The notes under the pieces are model-generated. The model worked only from the letters and a program-made list of their open reading frames with translations, was not told the origin of the DNA and did no database searches. Positions 16,714 to 25,129 of a stretch of 64,000 bases of DNA are shown piece by piece. Made by a program: the position numbers and the translations under genes. Within the stretch, counting starts at the first letter, position 1; each line of letters begins with the position of its first letter. This DNA comes from Bog-756 sp963833585 (lineage in GTDB: Bacteria; Actinomycetota; Acidimicrobiia; Acidimicrobiales; RAAP-2): NCBI GenBank assembly GCA_963833585.1, contig CAWHYF010000006.1:186001-250000 (forward strand), given 5' to 3'.

Positions 16714-17169
16714 GACCCGGCCCAGCTTGGTGAAGTCCCAGCTCACGATCTTCTCCGGCACCACCTGTAGCCAGGCGTGCCGGCCGTCATGGGCGAAGGG
16801 ACCACCCACGTACTTGTCTCCGAACAACCGTTCCGGCACGATCAGCTCGTCCTGGGGCCGGCCGCTGCGGGGCACCTCGCCGACCACTTCGGCCCGGCCC
16901 CGGATCTCCACACCACGGAGTTCGGTGTACTCCTCACCGGCGTCGACCAGGACGCTGACCCGAGGGTCCCGCTCGAGGTCGGTCCACCGCTGGCTGGCCA
17001 CGATCGAGGTCAGCCAGAGCGAGGTCCCGTCCCAGACGAACCAGAGGGCGGTGAGGTGGGGCCCCTCCGTCGCCGCCGTGGCCACCCGGCAGGTCCGCTG
17101 CCGGAGGAGGAACGCATCCCGCTCGTCGGGGGTCATGGCGATCCGACGGGATCGCCGCTGCTCTCTCAT
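16711..17169 (-). CDS. Pyridoxamine-5'-phosphate-oxidase-fold flavin/F420-binding protein
   Basis: Split-barrel protein of 152 residues. The order TCRVATAATEGPHLTALWF, SLWLTSIVASQRWTDLERDPRVSVLVD and VEIRGRAEVVGE is typical of small FMN- or F420-dependent PNPOx-like proteins common in actinobacteria, which reduce or bind diverse substrates. The tail KIVSWDFTKLGR is the usual C-terminal strand. It precedes a ferredoxin on the same strand (33 bases apart). Which cofactor it binds cannot be told from sequence; in actinobacteria F420 or haem-binding relatives are also known. Confidence 0.8.
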   Translation of the reverse strand: MREQRRSRRIAMTPDERDAFLLRQRTCRVATAATEGPHLTALWFVWDGTSLWLTSIVASQRWTDLERDPRVSVLVDAGEEYTELRGVEIRGRAEVVGEVPRSGRPQDELIVPERLFGDKYVGGPFAHDGRHAWLQVVPEKIVSWDFTKLGRV

Positions 17170-17202
17170 CAGATGACTCCGGGGCGGGGTGCGGGCGCGG
17201 GA

Positions 17203-17394
17203 TCAGTCGACGATGGTGATGGCTGTCTTGGGGCAGGCCCTGGCCGCGGCCACCACGTTGGCCCGGAGCTCCTCGGGCGGCTCCTCCTGCAGGACGTACA
17301 GGAAGTCGTCGTCGCGGACCTCGAACACCTCCGGCGCCTGGGCCATGCACAACGCGTTCGATTCACACTGGTCGAAATCGACGATCACTCGCAT
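17203..17394 (-). CDS. 3Fe-4S ferredoxin
   Basis: Small electron carrier of 63 residues. Cys10, Cys16 and Cys54 are arranged CxxxxxC and CP, the pattern of 3Fe-4S ferredoxins that feed actinobacterial cytochrome P450s; the residue where a fourth ligand could sit is Asn13. Acidic (many Asp/Glu), as expected for docking to basic P450 faces. No ferredoxin reductase is nearby, so a reductase elsewhere must serve it. Likely partner of one of the two P450s in this window, or of a P450 outside it. Confidence 0.9.
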   Translation of the reverse strand: MRVIVDFDQCESNALCMAQAPEVFEVRDDDFLYVLQEEPPEELRANVVAAARACPKTAITIVD

Positions 17395-17497
17395 GAGGGA
17401 AGTGTATCCAACCGCCCGCCCGCCCCCGCCGGGGCCCGGTCCGCATCCGATGGGCTAGAACGGACGCCAACCGTCGGAGCAGCAAGGGGATCGCAAC

Positions 17498-18244
17498 GTG
17501 AATCGGGTCAAGCTCGGCTTCTTCTCCCTGTCCCACCACTCGCCCACCGGCGACGACCGCCCCTACCTGGAGTGGCACCAGATGGACCACATGCCGGAGC
17601 AGTACCAGCTGCCCGGGATGCTGCTCGGCCAGCGGTGGGCGTCCACCCCGGACTGCCGCCAGGCCCGGGTTGCCGAACACGAGGACTGGTCGCGGGTCGA
17701 GCACGTGGTGTGCTACCTGATGGGGAGGCCGGTGGAGGAGACCCTGGACGAGTTCTTCGTCCTCGGGCGGCACCTGGCCGAATTGGGCCGGTTCCCCCAC
17801 GCCCTCCCGTCCCAGTACCGCGGCGGGCTGCGGCTCCTCGAAACCATCGCCGCACCCAGGGTCCTGGTGTCGACCGAGGTGATCCCCTTCCGACCCCACA
17901 CCGGAATCTTCCTCATCGTGGAGGAACCCACCGACGCCGAGGCCCAAGACGATCACCGCCGGCGAGTTCACACTGACCTCCTGCCGGGGCTGGTCGACGT
18001 ACCCGGCGTGGCCGGAGTGTGGGCATACGCCACCACCCCGTCGATCTGGCGGCCCATGTTCAGCGAAGGGGACCGCCGGATCACGGTCTGCTACCTCGAC
18101 GACCATCCGACCACCGTCGCCGGGCGCATCGCCCCGGTGCTGGAGGAGACCTGGACCACCGCACCCGTCCGACCGCTCCTGGCCGCGCCGTTCGAGTCGC
18201 TGATGGTCTCCAACCGGGAGAGGTTCGGACCGCCGCCGTCCTGA
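17498..18244 (+). CDS. EthD-like / dimeric alpha-beta-barrel protein, function unknown
   Basis: A 248-residue soluble protein. The opening KLGFFSLSHHSPTGDD followed by YLEWHQMDHMPEQYQLPG resembles EthD-like ferredoxin-fold domains, which often dimerise and serve as small lyases, decarboxylases or monooxygenase helpers; a second half (STEVIPFRPHTGIFLIVEEP to VAGVWAY) looks like a repeat of the fold. His in WHQMDHMPE is a candidate active residue. GTG at 17498 follows AAGGGGA. Divergent from the ferredoxin. I cannot assign a reaction. Confidence 0.65.
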   Translation: MNRVKLGFFSLSHHSPTGDDRPYLEWHQMDHMPEQYQLPGMLLGQRWASTPDCRQARVAEHEDWSRVEHVVCYLMGRPVEETLDEFFVLGRHLAELGRFPHALPSQYRGGLRLLETIAAPRVLVSTEVIPFRPHTGIFLIVEEPTDAEAQDDHRRRVHTDLLPGLVDVPGVAGVWAYATTPSIWRPMFSEGDRRITVCYLDDHPTTVAGRIAPVLEETWTTAPVRPLLAAPFESLMVSNRERFGPPPS

Positions 18245-18263
18245 CCGACCGGCACGGGGTCGG
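18245..18263. terminator. Hairpin between convergent genes
   Basis: Six-base arms CCGACC and GGTCGG with a seven-base loop, placed directly after the TGA of the EthD-like gene and before the TCA stop of the hotdog gene. No T-tract; a plausible bidirectional terminator. Confidence 0.45.
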
Positions 18264-18264
18264 C

Positions 18265-18699
18265 TCAGGGCACCTTCGGCCGGACCGCGAAGGTGAGCGT
18301 CGCCGTGGCCACGTGGAGCCGGTCGGCCCCGAGGTCGTGGACATCGACCCGGACCACTGCGCTCCTCCGGCCCCGGCGGAGCACATGGGCGGTGGCCCGC
18401 ACCGGACCGACCCGGGCCCCGTTCAGGAAGCTGACCTGCAGTTCGCTGGTGGCGCTCCGCCCGTAGGCCGATTCGCCCCGCAGCAGAGAGGTGCCGGCCG
18501 CCATATCGATCAAGGTGGCCAGCAGCCCGCCCTGGAGCGCCCCCGAGCTGTTGACCACCCGGGGGGTCACCTCCATCTCCATGGCCCAGTCCGCCCCCTC
18601 CACCTCGACGTCCCTCCACTCGAGGGTGTCGAAGGTGTGCCCCACGCCGACCCGGTGGCCCGGCGCCGAGCCCTCCGATCGGTCACCCGCAACGCCCAT
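18265..18699 (-). CDS. PaaI-type hotdog thioesterase
   Basis: Acyl-CoA thioesterase-like hotdog protein of 144 residues. The family's central helix and catalytic loop are visible as RVVNSSGALQGGLLATLIDMAAG, with Asn/Gly-rich NSSGALQGG replacing the HxxxxHGG of some members; Asp in LIDMA matches the usual acidic residue. Conserved later strands are LQVSFLNGARVGPVRATAHV and SAVVRVDVHD. ATG at 18699 has a good AAGGAG at six bases. It may release CoA from acyl intermediates of the surrounding pathways; a proofreading role is equally possible. Confidence 0.8.
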   Translation of the reverse strand: MGVAGDRSEGSAPGHRVGVGHTFDTLEWRDVEVEGADWAMEMEVTPRVVNSSGALQGGLLATLIDMAAGTSLLRGESAYGRSATSELQVSFLNGARVGPVRATAHVLRRGRRSAVVRVDVHDLGADRLHVATATLTFAVRPKVP

Positions 18700-18850
18700 G
18701 GCCGCTCCTTCCCCCTCGCCGACCCCGGCGGAAGCCGGGTCCGTCACCGTAGGACGTCGGGGTGATCGGCACCAGTGCTCTAGATTGCGTGGCGGCGTCC
18801 ACCGCCATCGGACCCGGCCCGGCCGGGGCATCGCACAGCACGGGGACAGC

Positions 18851-19339
18851 ATGCGGTTCAATCACATGGAGCTGACGTTCGCCCGGGGTGCCCTCGACGA
18901 GTCCGCCCGCGCCGATATCGACTCCTTCTTCGGCGAGGTGCTCGGCTGGCGGTGCCAGCCCTACGAGCTCTTCGGCCAGCTGGGCCACCTGCTGGTGCCC
19001 GACGAGGGCCAATTCATCCTCCTGATGGAGTCCGACGATCCGATCCGGTCGCCTGGCCTCGACCACCTGGGGCTGCTCGTCGATCGTCGGACCGAAGTGG
19101 ATCAGCTCCTGTGGGACTGCCGGACCTTTCAGGCCCACGATGACCGGCTCCAGCTCATGGAGTTCGACGACCTGGTGTCGCCCCGGGTGACCCAGCACGC
19201 CTTCTACGTGCGCTACCTCCTTCCCCTCTGGTTCGACGTGTGTACCCTCGAGTATCCGTCGGGTGGCGAGCCCACCCATCGATGGTCCTACTCGCCCCAC
19301 CCGGCCCCGTCTGAAACCACCCGTCGAGACCAGGGTTGA
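18851..19339 (+). CDS. VOC-like protein
   Basis: A 162-residue protein with one betaalphabetabetabeta-like module: MRFNHMELTF, DSFFGEVLGWRC, LLVPDEGQFILLME, LDHLGLLVDRR. This pattern is typical of vicinal oxygen chelate proteins (glyoxalase, dioxygenase, epimerase relatives), where His of FNHMELTF and of LDHLGLLV would bind metal. The C-terminal part (RVTQHAFYVRYLLPLWFDVCTLE) is unfamiliar. A TAGATT box at 18781-18786 may be its promoter, giving a leader of about 60 bases. Reaction unknown. Confidence 0.6.
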   Translation: MRFNHMELTFARGALDESARADIDSFFGEVLGWRCQPYELFGQLGHLLVPDEGQFILLMESDDPIRSPGLDHLGLLVDRRTEVDQLLWDCRTFQAHDDRLQLMEFDDLVSPRVTQHAFYVRYLLPLWFDVCTLEYPSGGEPTHRWSYSPHPAPSETTRRDQG

Positions 19340-19419
19340 GTCGGCACCTCGGCGAGTCCGCGGTACCCCTGCCGGTCCATCGTCCGGACCGTGGCCGAGC
19401 TCTCTGCCCTGGCCCGAGC

Positions 19420-19425
19420 TAGCCT
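19420..19425 (+). promoter_or_regulatory. -10 box for a leaderless transcript
   Basis: TAGCCT ends six bases before the ATG at 19432 and no Shine-Dalgarno lies between, as in leaderless actinobacterial mRNAs. Confidence 0.5.
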
Positions 19426-19431
19426 CGCCCG

Positions 19432-19803
19432 ATGCTCGATCACGTGTCGATTCAGTGTGGTGACGTTGCCGCCAGTGCACGGTTCTACGACGCCGTGCTC
19501 GCATCGATCGGGGGTGGCCGCGTCGCCGACTTCGGTGACGTCATCGGATACGGCGTCGCACCCAAGGCCGACTTCTGGATCGCACCGACCCGATCGGGAG
19601 GTGAGGTCCGGGAGACCCACCTGGCCTTCGTCGCTCCGAGCCGGGCCCGGGTCCGTGAATTCTTCGATGCGGCCAGAACCTGTGGAGCCGAGGTTCTCCA
19701 TGAGCCTCGCCTGTGGCCCGAATACCATCCCGACTACTTCGGGGCGTTCGTTCGAGATCCCGATGGGAATAATGTCGAGGCCGTCTGCCACGCCCCGGAG
19801 TAG
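19432..19803 (+). CDS. VOC-family glyoxalase/dioxygenase-like protein
   Basis: Metal-dependent VOC protein of 123 residues made of two betaalphabetabetabeta modules: LDHVSIQCGDVAASARFYDAVL at the N-terminus and THLAFVAPSRARVREFFDAA in the middle, ending VRDPDGNNVEAVCH. His4 and the Glu of NNVEAV are the expected metal ligands, with the His of ETHLAF. Small stand-alone members include glyoxalases, fosfomycin-type resistance proteins and epimerases; no specific activity can be chosen. Ends eleven bases before the GNAT gene, so the two are probably co-transcribed. Confidence 0.82.
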   Translation: MLDHVSIQCGDVAASARFYDAVLASIGGGRVADFGDVIGYGVAPKADFWIAPTRSGGEVRETHLAFVAPSRARVREFFDAARTCGAEVLHEPRLWPEYHPDYFGAFVRDPDGNNVEAVCHAPE

Positions 19804-19813
19804 AGGAACCGGA

Positions 19814-20299
19814 GTGGCGTCGATCGACCTGGAGCTCCGGGCCGTCGGCTTGAACGATCCCGAGGCCGAAGGGCTGGAACGACGGCTGATGGCCGAAATG
19901 GACGATCGCTACGGCACGTGGGGACCGTCTCCCATCTCGGCCGAAGGATTCGTGCAACCCGATGGATGCTTTCTCGTGGCCCGCGATCACGGCCAGGCCA
20001 TCGGCTGCGGGGGCTTCCGTCGTATCGGCGATGGCCGAGCGGAAATCAAACGGATGTACGTGGATCCCACGGCCCGAGGACGGGGCGTCGGATGTCGGAT
20101 CCTGCAGACCCTGGAGGAATTGGCTGCAGCCGCGGGCTACCACGAGATGTGGCTGGAGACCGGTGCCGAGCAGCCAGAAGCGATCTCGCTGTACGTTTCG
20201 GCAGGGTACCGGCCGGCCCCTCGCTACGGCGAGTTCAGAGCCGATCCCCGTAGTCGCTGCTTTCGCCTGGTGTTGAGTGGAGATGCGGCGGAGCCCTGA
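19814..20299 (+). CDS. GNAT-family N-acetyltransferase
   Basis: Acetyl-CoA-dependent acyltransferase of 161 residues. The acetyl-CoA pyrophosphate loop is RMYVDPTARGRGVG (R-x-x-G-x-G), preceded by CFLVARDHGQAIGCGGFR and followed by WLETGAEQPEAISLYVSAGY, the usual motif B. GTG at 19814 follows GAGGAACCGGA. Its substrate (small amine, amino acid or protein N-terminus) cannot be told. Codon third positions are less GC-rich than in the flanking catabolic genes. Confidence 0.87.
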   Translation: MASIDLELRAVGLNDPEAEGLERRLMAEMDDRYGTWGPSPISAEGFVQPDGCFLVARDHGQAIGCGGFRRIGDGRAEIKRMYVDPTARGRGVGCRILQTLEELAAAAGYHEMWLETGAEQPEAISLYVSAGYRPAPRYGEFRADPRSRCFRLVLSGDAAEP

Positions 20300-20403
20300 C
20301 CGGCGAAGGGCGGGACCCATAGAACCCGCTCCGTCCTCGGGGTGGTGTGGTGGTGTTTTCGTGGCCGTCTCCGTGGCGGTGTCATGAAGGCCGGTCGCCC
20401 CGC

Positions 20404-20426
20404 GGTGTAGTGGCGCTGGTGTAGTG
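20404..20426. repeat. Short direct repeat
   Basis: GGTGTAGTG occurs at 20404-20412 and 20418-20426, 14 bases apart, in the 212-base spacer between the GNAT and FkbM genes. The spacer also has GTGGTGTGGTGGTG low-complexity sequence and a weak hairpin (GCGGG/CCCGC). No gene is seen there. Confidence 0.35.
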
Positions 20427-20499
20427 CGGTGGTGAGGCCGGACCCTTCTCCGGGCCCCGCCATCCAATGGCCCTCTGGGAATGTGGCCCGGAGAGTACC

Positions 20500-20505
20500 T
20501 ATGCT
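20500..20505 (+). promoter_or_regulatory. -10 box deciding the FkbM start
   Basis: TATGCT ends six bases before an in-frame GTG at 20512. The upstream in-frame ATG (20467) lies before this box and would not be on such a transcript, so the GTG start is preferred. Confidence 0.5.
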
Positions 20506-20511
20506 TCCCGT

Positions 20512-21276
20512 GTGCGAAAGGAATTCGGGATACTGGCTGAGGTGGCTGGCGCCCGTCCGGCTATCTCTCGGGGCCGGGACCGCCTGGTTGACGCTCTTCA
20601 GGGGCAGTCCGGTGGTGCGGCTGCCCGTCGCAACCGGAAGGACGACCACCACCTGCGCCTGCTCCTCCGGTTTGGAATGCGGCCGAATTCGAATCTGCTG
20701 GACGTCGGAGCTAGCCGAGGCAAGTTCCTCATCGGGATAGCCGAGGTTGCGCCGGGCGGTCACCATATCGCCTACGAGCCGATACCAGCCCTGCATGCAC
20801 GGCTGGTCGGTCGGTTCCCCGAGGTGGAAGTCCGGCAGCGGGCGCTCTCCGATCGGGAAGGAGAGGTTGAGTTCATCCATGTCATCGATCCGGGGCACCA
20901 GGGTCTCAGCGCCCTGAAGGACGGCGACTTGGAGAATCCCGCCTACCCTGCCGGAGTGCGGACCGAGACCATCACCGTCGCCACCGAGCGTCTGGACGAT
21001 CACCGGCCCGACGGGTGGCTCCCCGACTTCGTCAAGATCGACGTCGAGGGATCGGAAAGGCTGGTCATCCGAGGCGCAATGGACACCCTGCGACGTGCCC
21101 GGCCGGTCATCGCGTTTGAGCACGGATGGCACGCCGATGCGTCAGAAGACCTCTATGAGCTGCTCGTCAGGGACGCTGGCCTGCGGATGTTCGACATGGA
21201 CGGCAACGGTCCGATGGATCTACCCCGTTGGCTCGATGAGCTCAGGCATCGCTGGAACTGGGTTGCTCATGAGTAG
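20512..21276 (+). CDS. FkbM-family methyltransferase
   Basis: SAM-dependent O-methyltransferase type, 254 residues from the GTG at 20512 (269 if ATG 20467 is used). The SAM loop is LLDVGASRGKFLIGIAEVAP, the acidic ribose-binding residue lies in HIAYEPIPA, and the FkbM hallmark is VKIDVEGSERLVIRGA. FkbM proteins methylate hydroxyls of macrolides, glycans or glycolipids. The neighbouring mannosyltransferase and DinB genes make a role in sugar or envelope glycolipid modification plausible but unproven. Base composition is clearly less GC-rich than in the flanking catabolic blocks, hinting at separate origin. Confidence 0.86.
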   Translation: MRKEFGILAEVAGARPAISRGRDRLVDALQGQSGGAAARRNRKDDHHLRLLLRFGMRPNSNLLDVGASRGKFLIGIAEVAPGGHHIAYEPIPALHARLVGRFPEVEVRQRALSDREGEVEFIHVIDPGHQGLSALKDGDLENPAYPAGVRTETITVATERLDDHRPDGWLPDFVKIDVEGSERLVIRGAMDTLRRARPVIAFEHGWHADASEDLYELLVRDAGLRMFDMDGNGPMDLPRWLDELRHRWNWVAHE

Positions 21277-21402
21277 CGGGCGGAGATCGAACGCTAGCGC
21301 AGAGAGCCGGCCCGGAGCGGTCCGATGACGCTCGGGCGCGGCCTTCGTGACCATGGGCTGGCCCTCGGGTCCAGGCGCCTCCGGAACGAAACGGGAGCGT
21401 AG

Positions 21403-22035
21403 ATGTCCCCACCGACGCAAGACGATCTGCAGGCCTTTGTCACCGCCGACTATCTCACGCTCGCTGCTCTGCTGGACGAGCTTCCGGACGCCCGGTGGGA
21501 CACGCCATCATTGTGTGAGGGCTGGCGGGTCCGTGAAGTCGTCGCTCACCTGACGATGCCGGTCCGTTATCCCATGGACCGGTTCCTGGCCGAGCTACGA
21601 GAATGCGACGGAGACTTCACCCGGCTGTCCAATCGTGTGGCCAGCCGCGATTCCGGATTGCCGACGCAGCGGCTTGTGGAGGACCTGCGGGATGAAACGA
21701 TGCATGGCTGGACGCCACCGGGCGGGGGGCAACTCGGTGCCCTCAACCACGTGGTCATCCACAGTCTGGATATGACCGTGCCCCTCGGCGTTGCTCGTTG
21801 CTCGACGGACCAATCCCTTCGGGTGGTGCTGGACGATCTCACGCTCGGCGGAACCCACGCGCACTTCGGTTTCGACCTCGACGGTCTCCGTCTGCGTGCC
21901 ACCGACATCGACTGGAGCTTCGGATCCGGTCGGCCCGTCACTGGGCCGGGCGAGGCGCTGGCCCTTCTGATCTGCGGGCGCAAACTCCCTCCCGGCCGAA
22001 TCGATGATGAGCCCGACCGACGCCAGGCAACGTAG
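21403..22035 (+). CDS. DinB/maleylpyruvate-isomerase-like protein (mycothiol-type)
   Basis: Four-helix-bundle protein of 210 residues of the DinB/MDMPI superfamily. SLCEGWRVREVVAHLTMP contains the conserved W and metal His; further His residues in LNHVVIHSLDM complete a likely metal triad. Actinobacterial members are often mycothiol-dependent S-transferases or isomerases. The C-terminal third (ATDIDWSFGSGRPVTGPGEALALLICGR) matches the extra domain of such proteins. ATG at 21403 follows GGGAGCG. Substrate unknown. Confidence 0.8.
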   Translation: MSPPTQDDLQAFVTADYLTLAALLDELPDARWDTPSLCEGWRVREVVAHLTMPVRYPMDRFLAELRECDGDFTRLSNRVASRDSGLPTQRLVEDLRDETMHGWTPPGGGQLGALNHVVIHSLDMTVPLGVARCSTDQSLRVVLDDLTLGGTHAHFGFDLDGLRLRATDIDWSFGSGRPVTGPGEALALLICGRKLPPGRIDDEPDRRQAT

Positions 22036-22122
22036 GCCTCCGCCGCCGTCCGAATCCCTCCGATCCCCGGCAGAATCGCCGGAACACCAAGACCGGGCGT
22101 CACGATGTGAGACTGAGCGACC

Positions 22123-23622
22123 ATGAGGGCCGTCATGGCACCGGATCCAAAACAGGCTGGTCGGAGAGACTGCTCCGGGATCCAGACCAAGGTCTTCCTG
22201 GCAGCATCGGTCGGCGGGTTTGTCGGTCTGGCCCTGGTGGTCCTCGGTGTGGCCCAGCCGGGCTCGTCGTTCACCTCCAAGATCCCGGGGTCCTGGATCT
22301 TCGGAGTGCCCAGTTCCGCCGATGGCGCCCGACAATCGGAATGGATCGGGCTGGTCCTGGTCTACGGCGGACTGCTGGTTCTCTTGACCAGTTGGTATCT
22401 GCTCTTGATGGTCACGCGCAGGTCGACCGGCAGACCTCTGCGGCACCTCTACGCCGTGCTGGCCGGCTGGCTTCTCCCCTTGCTGGCGGCTCCACCGCTC
22501 TTCAGCCGGGACGTCTATTCCTATGCGGCCCAGGGTCGCCTGGTCAGCCGGGGACTGAGCCCGTACACCCACGGGTTGCAGACATTGAAGGGGACCTCCT
22601 TCTTCAACCTCGCCGATCCACTGTGGCGTTCTGGACACGCCCCCTACGGTCCGGTGTTCTTCGACCTGGCCAGATGGAATGCCGCCCTGGGCGGCAGAGA
22701 CGTCTTCGCAACGGTCGAGGGGTACCGTGTCATGGCGGTCATCGGGATCGTTTTGGTCGCAGTCTCGATACCGGCCTTGGCTACGTCCCTGGGGAGCGAT
22801 GGCTCAGCTGGTTTCATCTTGGCGGTGCTCAACCCCGCCGTGCTCCTCTACCTCGTCGGGGGGGCACACAACGACGCTCTCATGCTCGGCCTACTGGTCG
22901 CCGGGATGGCCCTTGCCCTCTCCGATCACCCGATCTCTGGTCTTTTCCTTTGCGCCCTGGCTGCCGCCATCAAGATCCCCGCCCTGATCGGAATCGTCTA
23001 CATCGGATGGACCTGGCCAGGGAGGAGGGTCGCCGTGGTTCGACGGCTCGGCTATCTCGCCGGGTCCCTGGCACTCAGCGCAGGCTTCGTTGCCCTCCTG
23101 TCTCTGGCGTCAGGACTCGGCTGGGGCTGGTTGTTCAACCTGTCGAGTGCCGGCGGTGTCACCTCATGGCTGGATCCCGCGAGTGCCGCGGGGTTGGGAC
23201 TGTCGCACGGGCTGCACCTCGTCGGAACAGCCGTGGATACCCAGGCGCTGGTGACGATCTCGCGGACGGTGGCGCTCGTCGTCGCCGGGATCGTGGGGAT
23301 TGTGTTGCTGACCAACGTGGACCGGATCGGAGTGGCCCGAGCGATGGGATGGAGCCTGTTGACCGTGGTGTTCCTCGGACCGATCATTTGGCCCTGGTAC
23401 GAAGCGTGGGGAATGGTCTTCCTGGCCCTGGCCACGGACAAGTGGTCACGGCGCGTGGTGGTCGTTCTGGGCAGCGTCGCCTGCTTCGCCACGGTTCCAT
23501 CTGGCCTCTCGCTGTCCCCCGCGGAGCTGGCCGGAACCGTGTCCATCGTGCTGGTTCTGGTGGTCGGTCTGATCGCCGCTCTGGGTTTGGCTCGACGTGT
23601 CCTCCCCACTGGGCAGGGCTGA
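22123..23622 (+). CDS. Polyprenol-phosphomannose-dependent mannosyltransferase-like membrane protein (MptB type)
   Basis: Integral membrane glycosyltransferase of 499 residues with about 11-13 hydrophobic segments. The first extracytoplasmic loop holds FSRDVYSYAAQGRLVSRGLSPY, the characteristic Asp/Tyr loop of MptA/MptB alpha-1,6-mannosyltransferases that use polyprenyl-phosphomannose to build lipomannan cores in actinobacterial envelopes. Later GGAHNDALMLGLLVAGMAL and AAIKIPALIGIVYIGW are also family-like. It acts at the outer face of the membrane. The gene follows the DinB gene by 87 bases on the same strand. Its donor and acceptor are inferred from family only; a DUF2029/GT87 mannosyltransferase is the close alternative. 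Confidence 0.82.
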   Translation: MRAVMAPDPKQAGRRDCSGIQTKVFLAASVGGFVGLALVVLGVAQPGSSFTSKIPGSWIFGVPSSADGARQSEWIGLVLVYGGLLVLLTSWYLLLMVTRRSTGRPLRHLYAVLAGWLLPLLAAPPLFSRDVYSYAAQGRLVSRGLSPYTHGLQTLKGTSFFNLADPLWRSGHAPYGPVFFDLARWNAALGGRDVFATVEGYRVMAVIGIVLVAVSIPALATSLGSDGSAGFILAVLNPAVLLYLVGGAHNDALMLGLLVAGMALALSDHPISGLFLCALAAAIKIPALIGIVYIGWTWPGRRVAVVRRLGYLAGSLALSAGFVALLSLASGLGWGWLFNLSSAGGVTSWLDPASAAGLGLSHGLHLVGTAVDTQALVTISRTVALVVAGIVGIVLLTNVDRIGVARAMGWSLLTVVFLGPIIWPWYEAWGMVFLALATDKWSRRVVVVLGSVACFATVPSGLSLSPAELAGTVSIVLVLVVGLIAALGLARRVLPTGQG

Positions 23623-23683
23623 CCAACCGTCGATGGCCATCTGGACCGACGACGGTCCCGGTCCGAGCCTCCGGGAACGTCGC

Positions 23684-23699
23684 CCGGGGCTGACCCCGG
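23684..23699. terminator. Hairpin between convergent genes
   Basis: Perfect six-base stem CCGGGG / CCCCGG with loop CTGA, between the mannosyltransferase stop and the leftward gene's TAA (23704-23702). Reasonable bidirectional terminator despite lacking a T-tract. Confidence 0.55.
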
Positions 23700-23701
23700 A
23701 G

Positions 23702-24115
23702 TTATGCCATCCACTCGACCGGCATCAGCGACGCAAATCGGGCCACGAATTCTTGGACCGCCTGGTGGCCGCCCCGCTGCTTGATCAGGCCTTCCTTGGC
23801 GCTCGCTCGGACATCCACGGATGTGGTCCCGTTACCTAGATCGATGCACCGAACGCGCAGGACGGCGGGATTCATGCGCAGAAATCCGGTCTTGACGATG
23901 CCCAGAACCTCCTCGCCCGACTCCAATACCGTTCCGAACTGGCCCATGAGTGAGTGGATTGCCGCGGCGGCGGCGGCCCGCGTGGTAGCGAGATTCAGCA
24001 CCTGGCAGGAGTCGTCGGTCGGCAATTGTCTGGTCACGGCAGGACAGGTCCCCATCCTGGCGAATCGGGCGGTGAGAATCTGCGTCATCGGTGAGATCGG
24101 CCACGCCTGAGTCAT
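23702..24115 (-). CDS. Hypothetical protein
   Basis: A 137-residue protein of unknown function. The core TTRAAAAAAIHSLMGQFG followed by VLGIVKTGFLRMNPAVLRVRCIDLGNGTTSVDVRASAKEG looks like an alpha/beta protein with one amphipathic helix and a four-strand sheet; there is no signal peptide or membrane segment. The first 30 residues are less regular, and a start at an ATG about 20 codons downstream (MGTCPAV) is possible. Convergent with the mannosyltransferase. Its lower GC matches the surrounding block. Confidence 0.55.
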   Translation of the reverse strand: MTQAWPISPMTQILTARFARMGTCPAVTRQLPTDDSCQVLNLATTRAAAAAAIHSLMGQFGTVLESGEEVLGIVKTGFLRMNPAVLRVRCIDLGNGTTSVDVRASAKEGLIKQRGGHQAVQEFVARFASLMPVEWMA

Positions 24116-24290
24116 CGGCGATCTCCGGACAGAACCTGAGCGCGACGGCGGTCGCCCCTCACGGGCGCCGGACGACCGTCATCTGACGGACCGCAGGAGG
24201 CTTCACACGGCTCGGTCGGGTCGGACAACCGTGGGGGCCCGCGCCACCGGCGAGACCCACCACGGGCGGGATGATCAGCCGGCCGATGCG

Positions 24291-25079
24291 CTACTCCAAC
24301 GCGGTCAGGAATCGGTCCCGGTTCTCGGCGAACCACTCTCGACGGCGCCGGTAGCGGGCCTGGCCCCCCATCGTCTCCCACATCCGGATGAAGGCAGGCT
24401 CCCCTCGTTCGACTCGCCGGCGCACGAACCCGTCGCTCGCCCGCATGGCCTCATCGAGCACCTCGACCAAGGTGGAACGCTGAACCTGCAGTCCGTAGCC
24501 CTCCGCTAGTACACACAGGCGATGCGGCCGGTCTGCAGGCGCCCATCCCCACACCGCGGCGTCCTCCTCCGTGTCGATGGGCACGCACATCTTGGCCATC
24601 AGCGACAGATCGAACAGGGGACGACCCGGGGCGACGAAATCGAAGTCGATGAGCGCCACCGCCGTACCGTCCCGGAAGACGACGTTCTCCAGGCACACGT
24701 CGTTGTGACAGATCGCCGGGCCCCCGCGGGGATCACTCAACTCCCGGTTCCACTCCGCATCTTCCGGCAGTTCGAATCCGGACGAGGCGGCATGGAACCG
24801 GGCCAACAGCCTGGCGGTGGAGGCCAGGGCCTGGTCCGATTGGGCCCAGCGGGGGAAGGGGGGACACGGAACGTCCCCCTCGATGAACACCAAACGCTCG
24901 CGTCCGTCGGGATCGATTCCGATCGGTTCGGGCACCCCCAAGAATCCGTTGGCCCGCACATGACGGAGCAGCCGGTGGACGAGCGGGGTCTGACGACTCG
25001 ATGGTCGGAGAACGTGCGGGCCGACCCTGACCACGGACCCGGCGTTGGCTACCCCGCCCTGGAGGATCTCCTCGTTCAC
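24291..25079 (-). CDS. Aminoglycoside-phosphotransferase-fold (APH) protein
   Basis: Protein-kinase-like phosphotransferase of 262 residues. The catalytic loop is ICHNDVCLENVVF (HxDxxxxN with Asp as base) and the metal motif is LIDFDFVAPG. The N-lobe is short (about 75 residues) with no clear glycine loop or Lys, which suggests relatives that phosphorylate small metabolites such as choline, homoserine or sugars rather than true drug kinases. The mature C-lobe ends RRRREWFAENRDRFLTALE. Divergent from a small membrane protein 50 bases away. It is a different subgroup from the kinase at 44241. Substrate unknown. Confidence 0.82.
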   Translation of the reverse strand: MNEEILQGGVANAGSVVRVGPHVLRPSSRQTPLVHRLLRHVRANGFLGVPEPIGIDPDGRERLVFIEGDVPCPPFPRWAQSDQALASTARLLARFHAASSGFELPEDAEWNRELSDPRGGPAICHNDVCLENVVFRDGTAVALIDFDFVAPGRPLFDLSLMAKMCVPIDTEEDAAVWGWAPADRPHRLCVLAEGYGLQVQRSTLVEVLDEAMRASDGFVRRRVERGEPAFIRMWETMGGQARYRRRREWFAENRDRFLTALE

Positions 25080-25129
25080 ATCCCGAAGCTACCCTTCACG
25101 CCGCCCGTGCCAGAGGGGATACTGGTTGG

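Noticed and set aside
24768..24780. tRNA T-loop-like string AGTTCGAATCCGG
   Set aside because: It lies inside the APH-fold gene's coding sequence and no acceptor stem, D-arm or anticodon arm can be folded around it.
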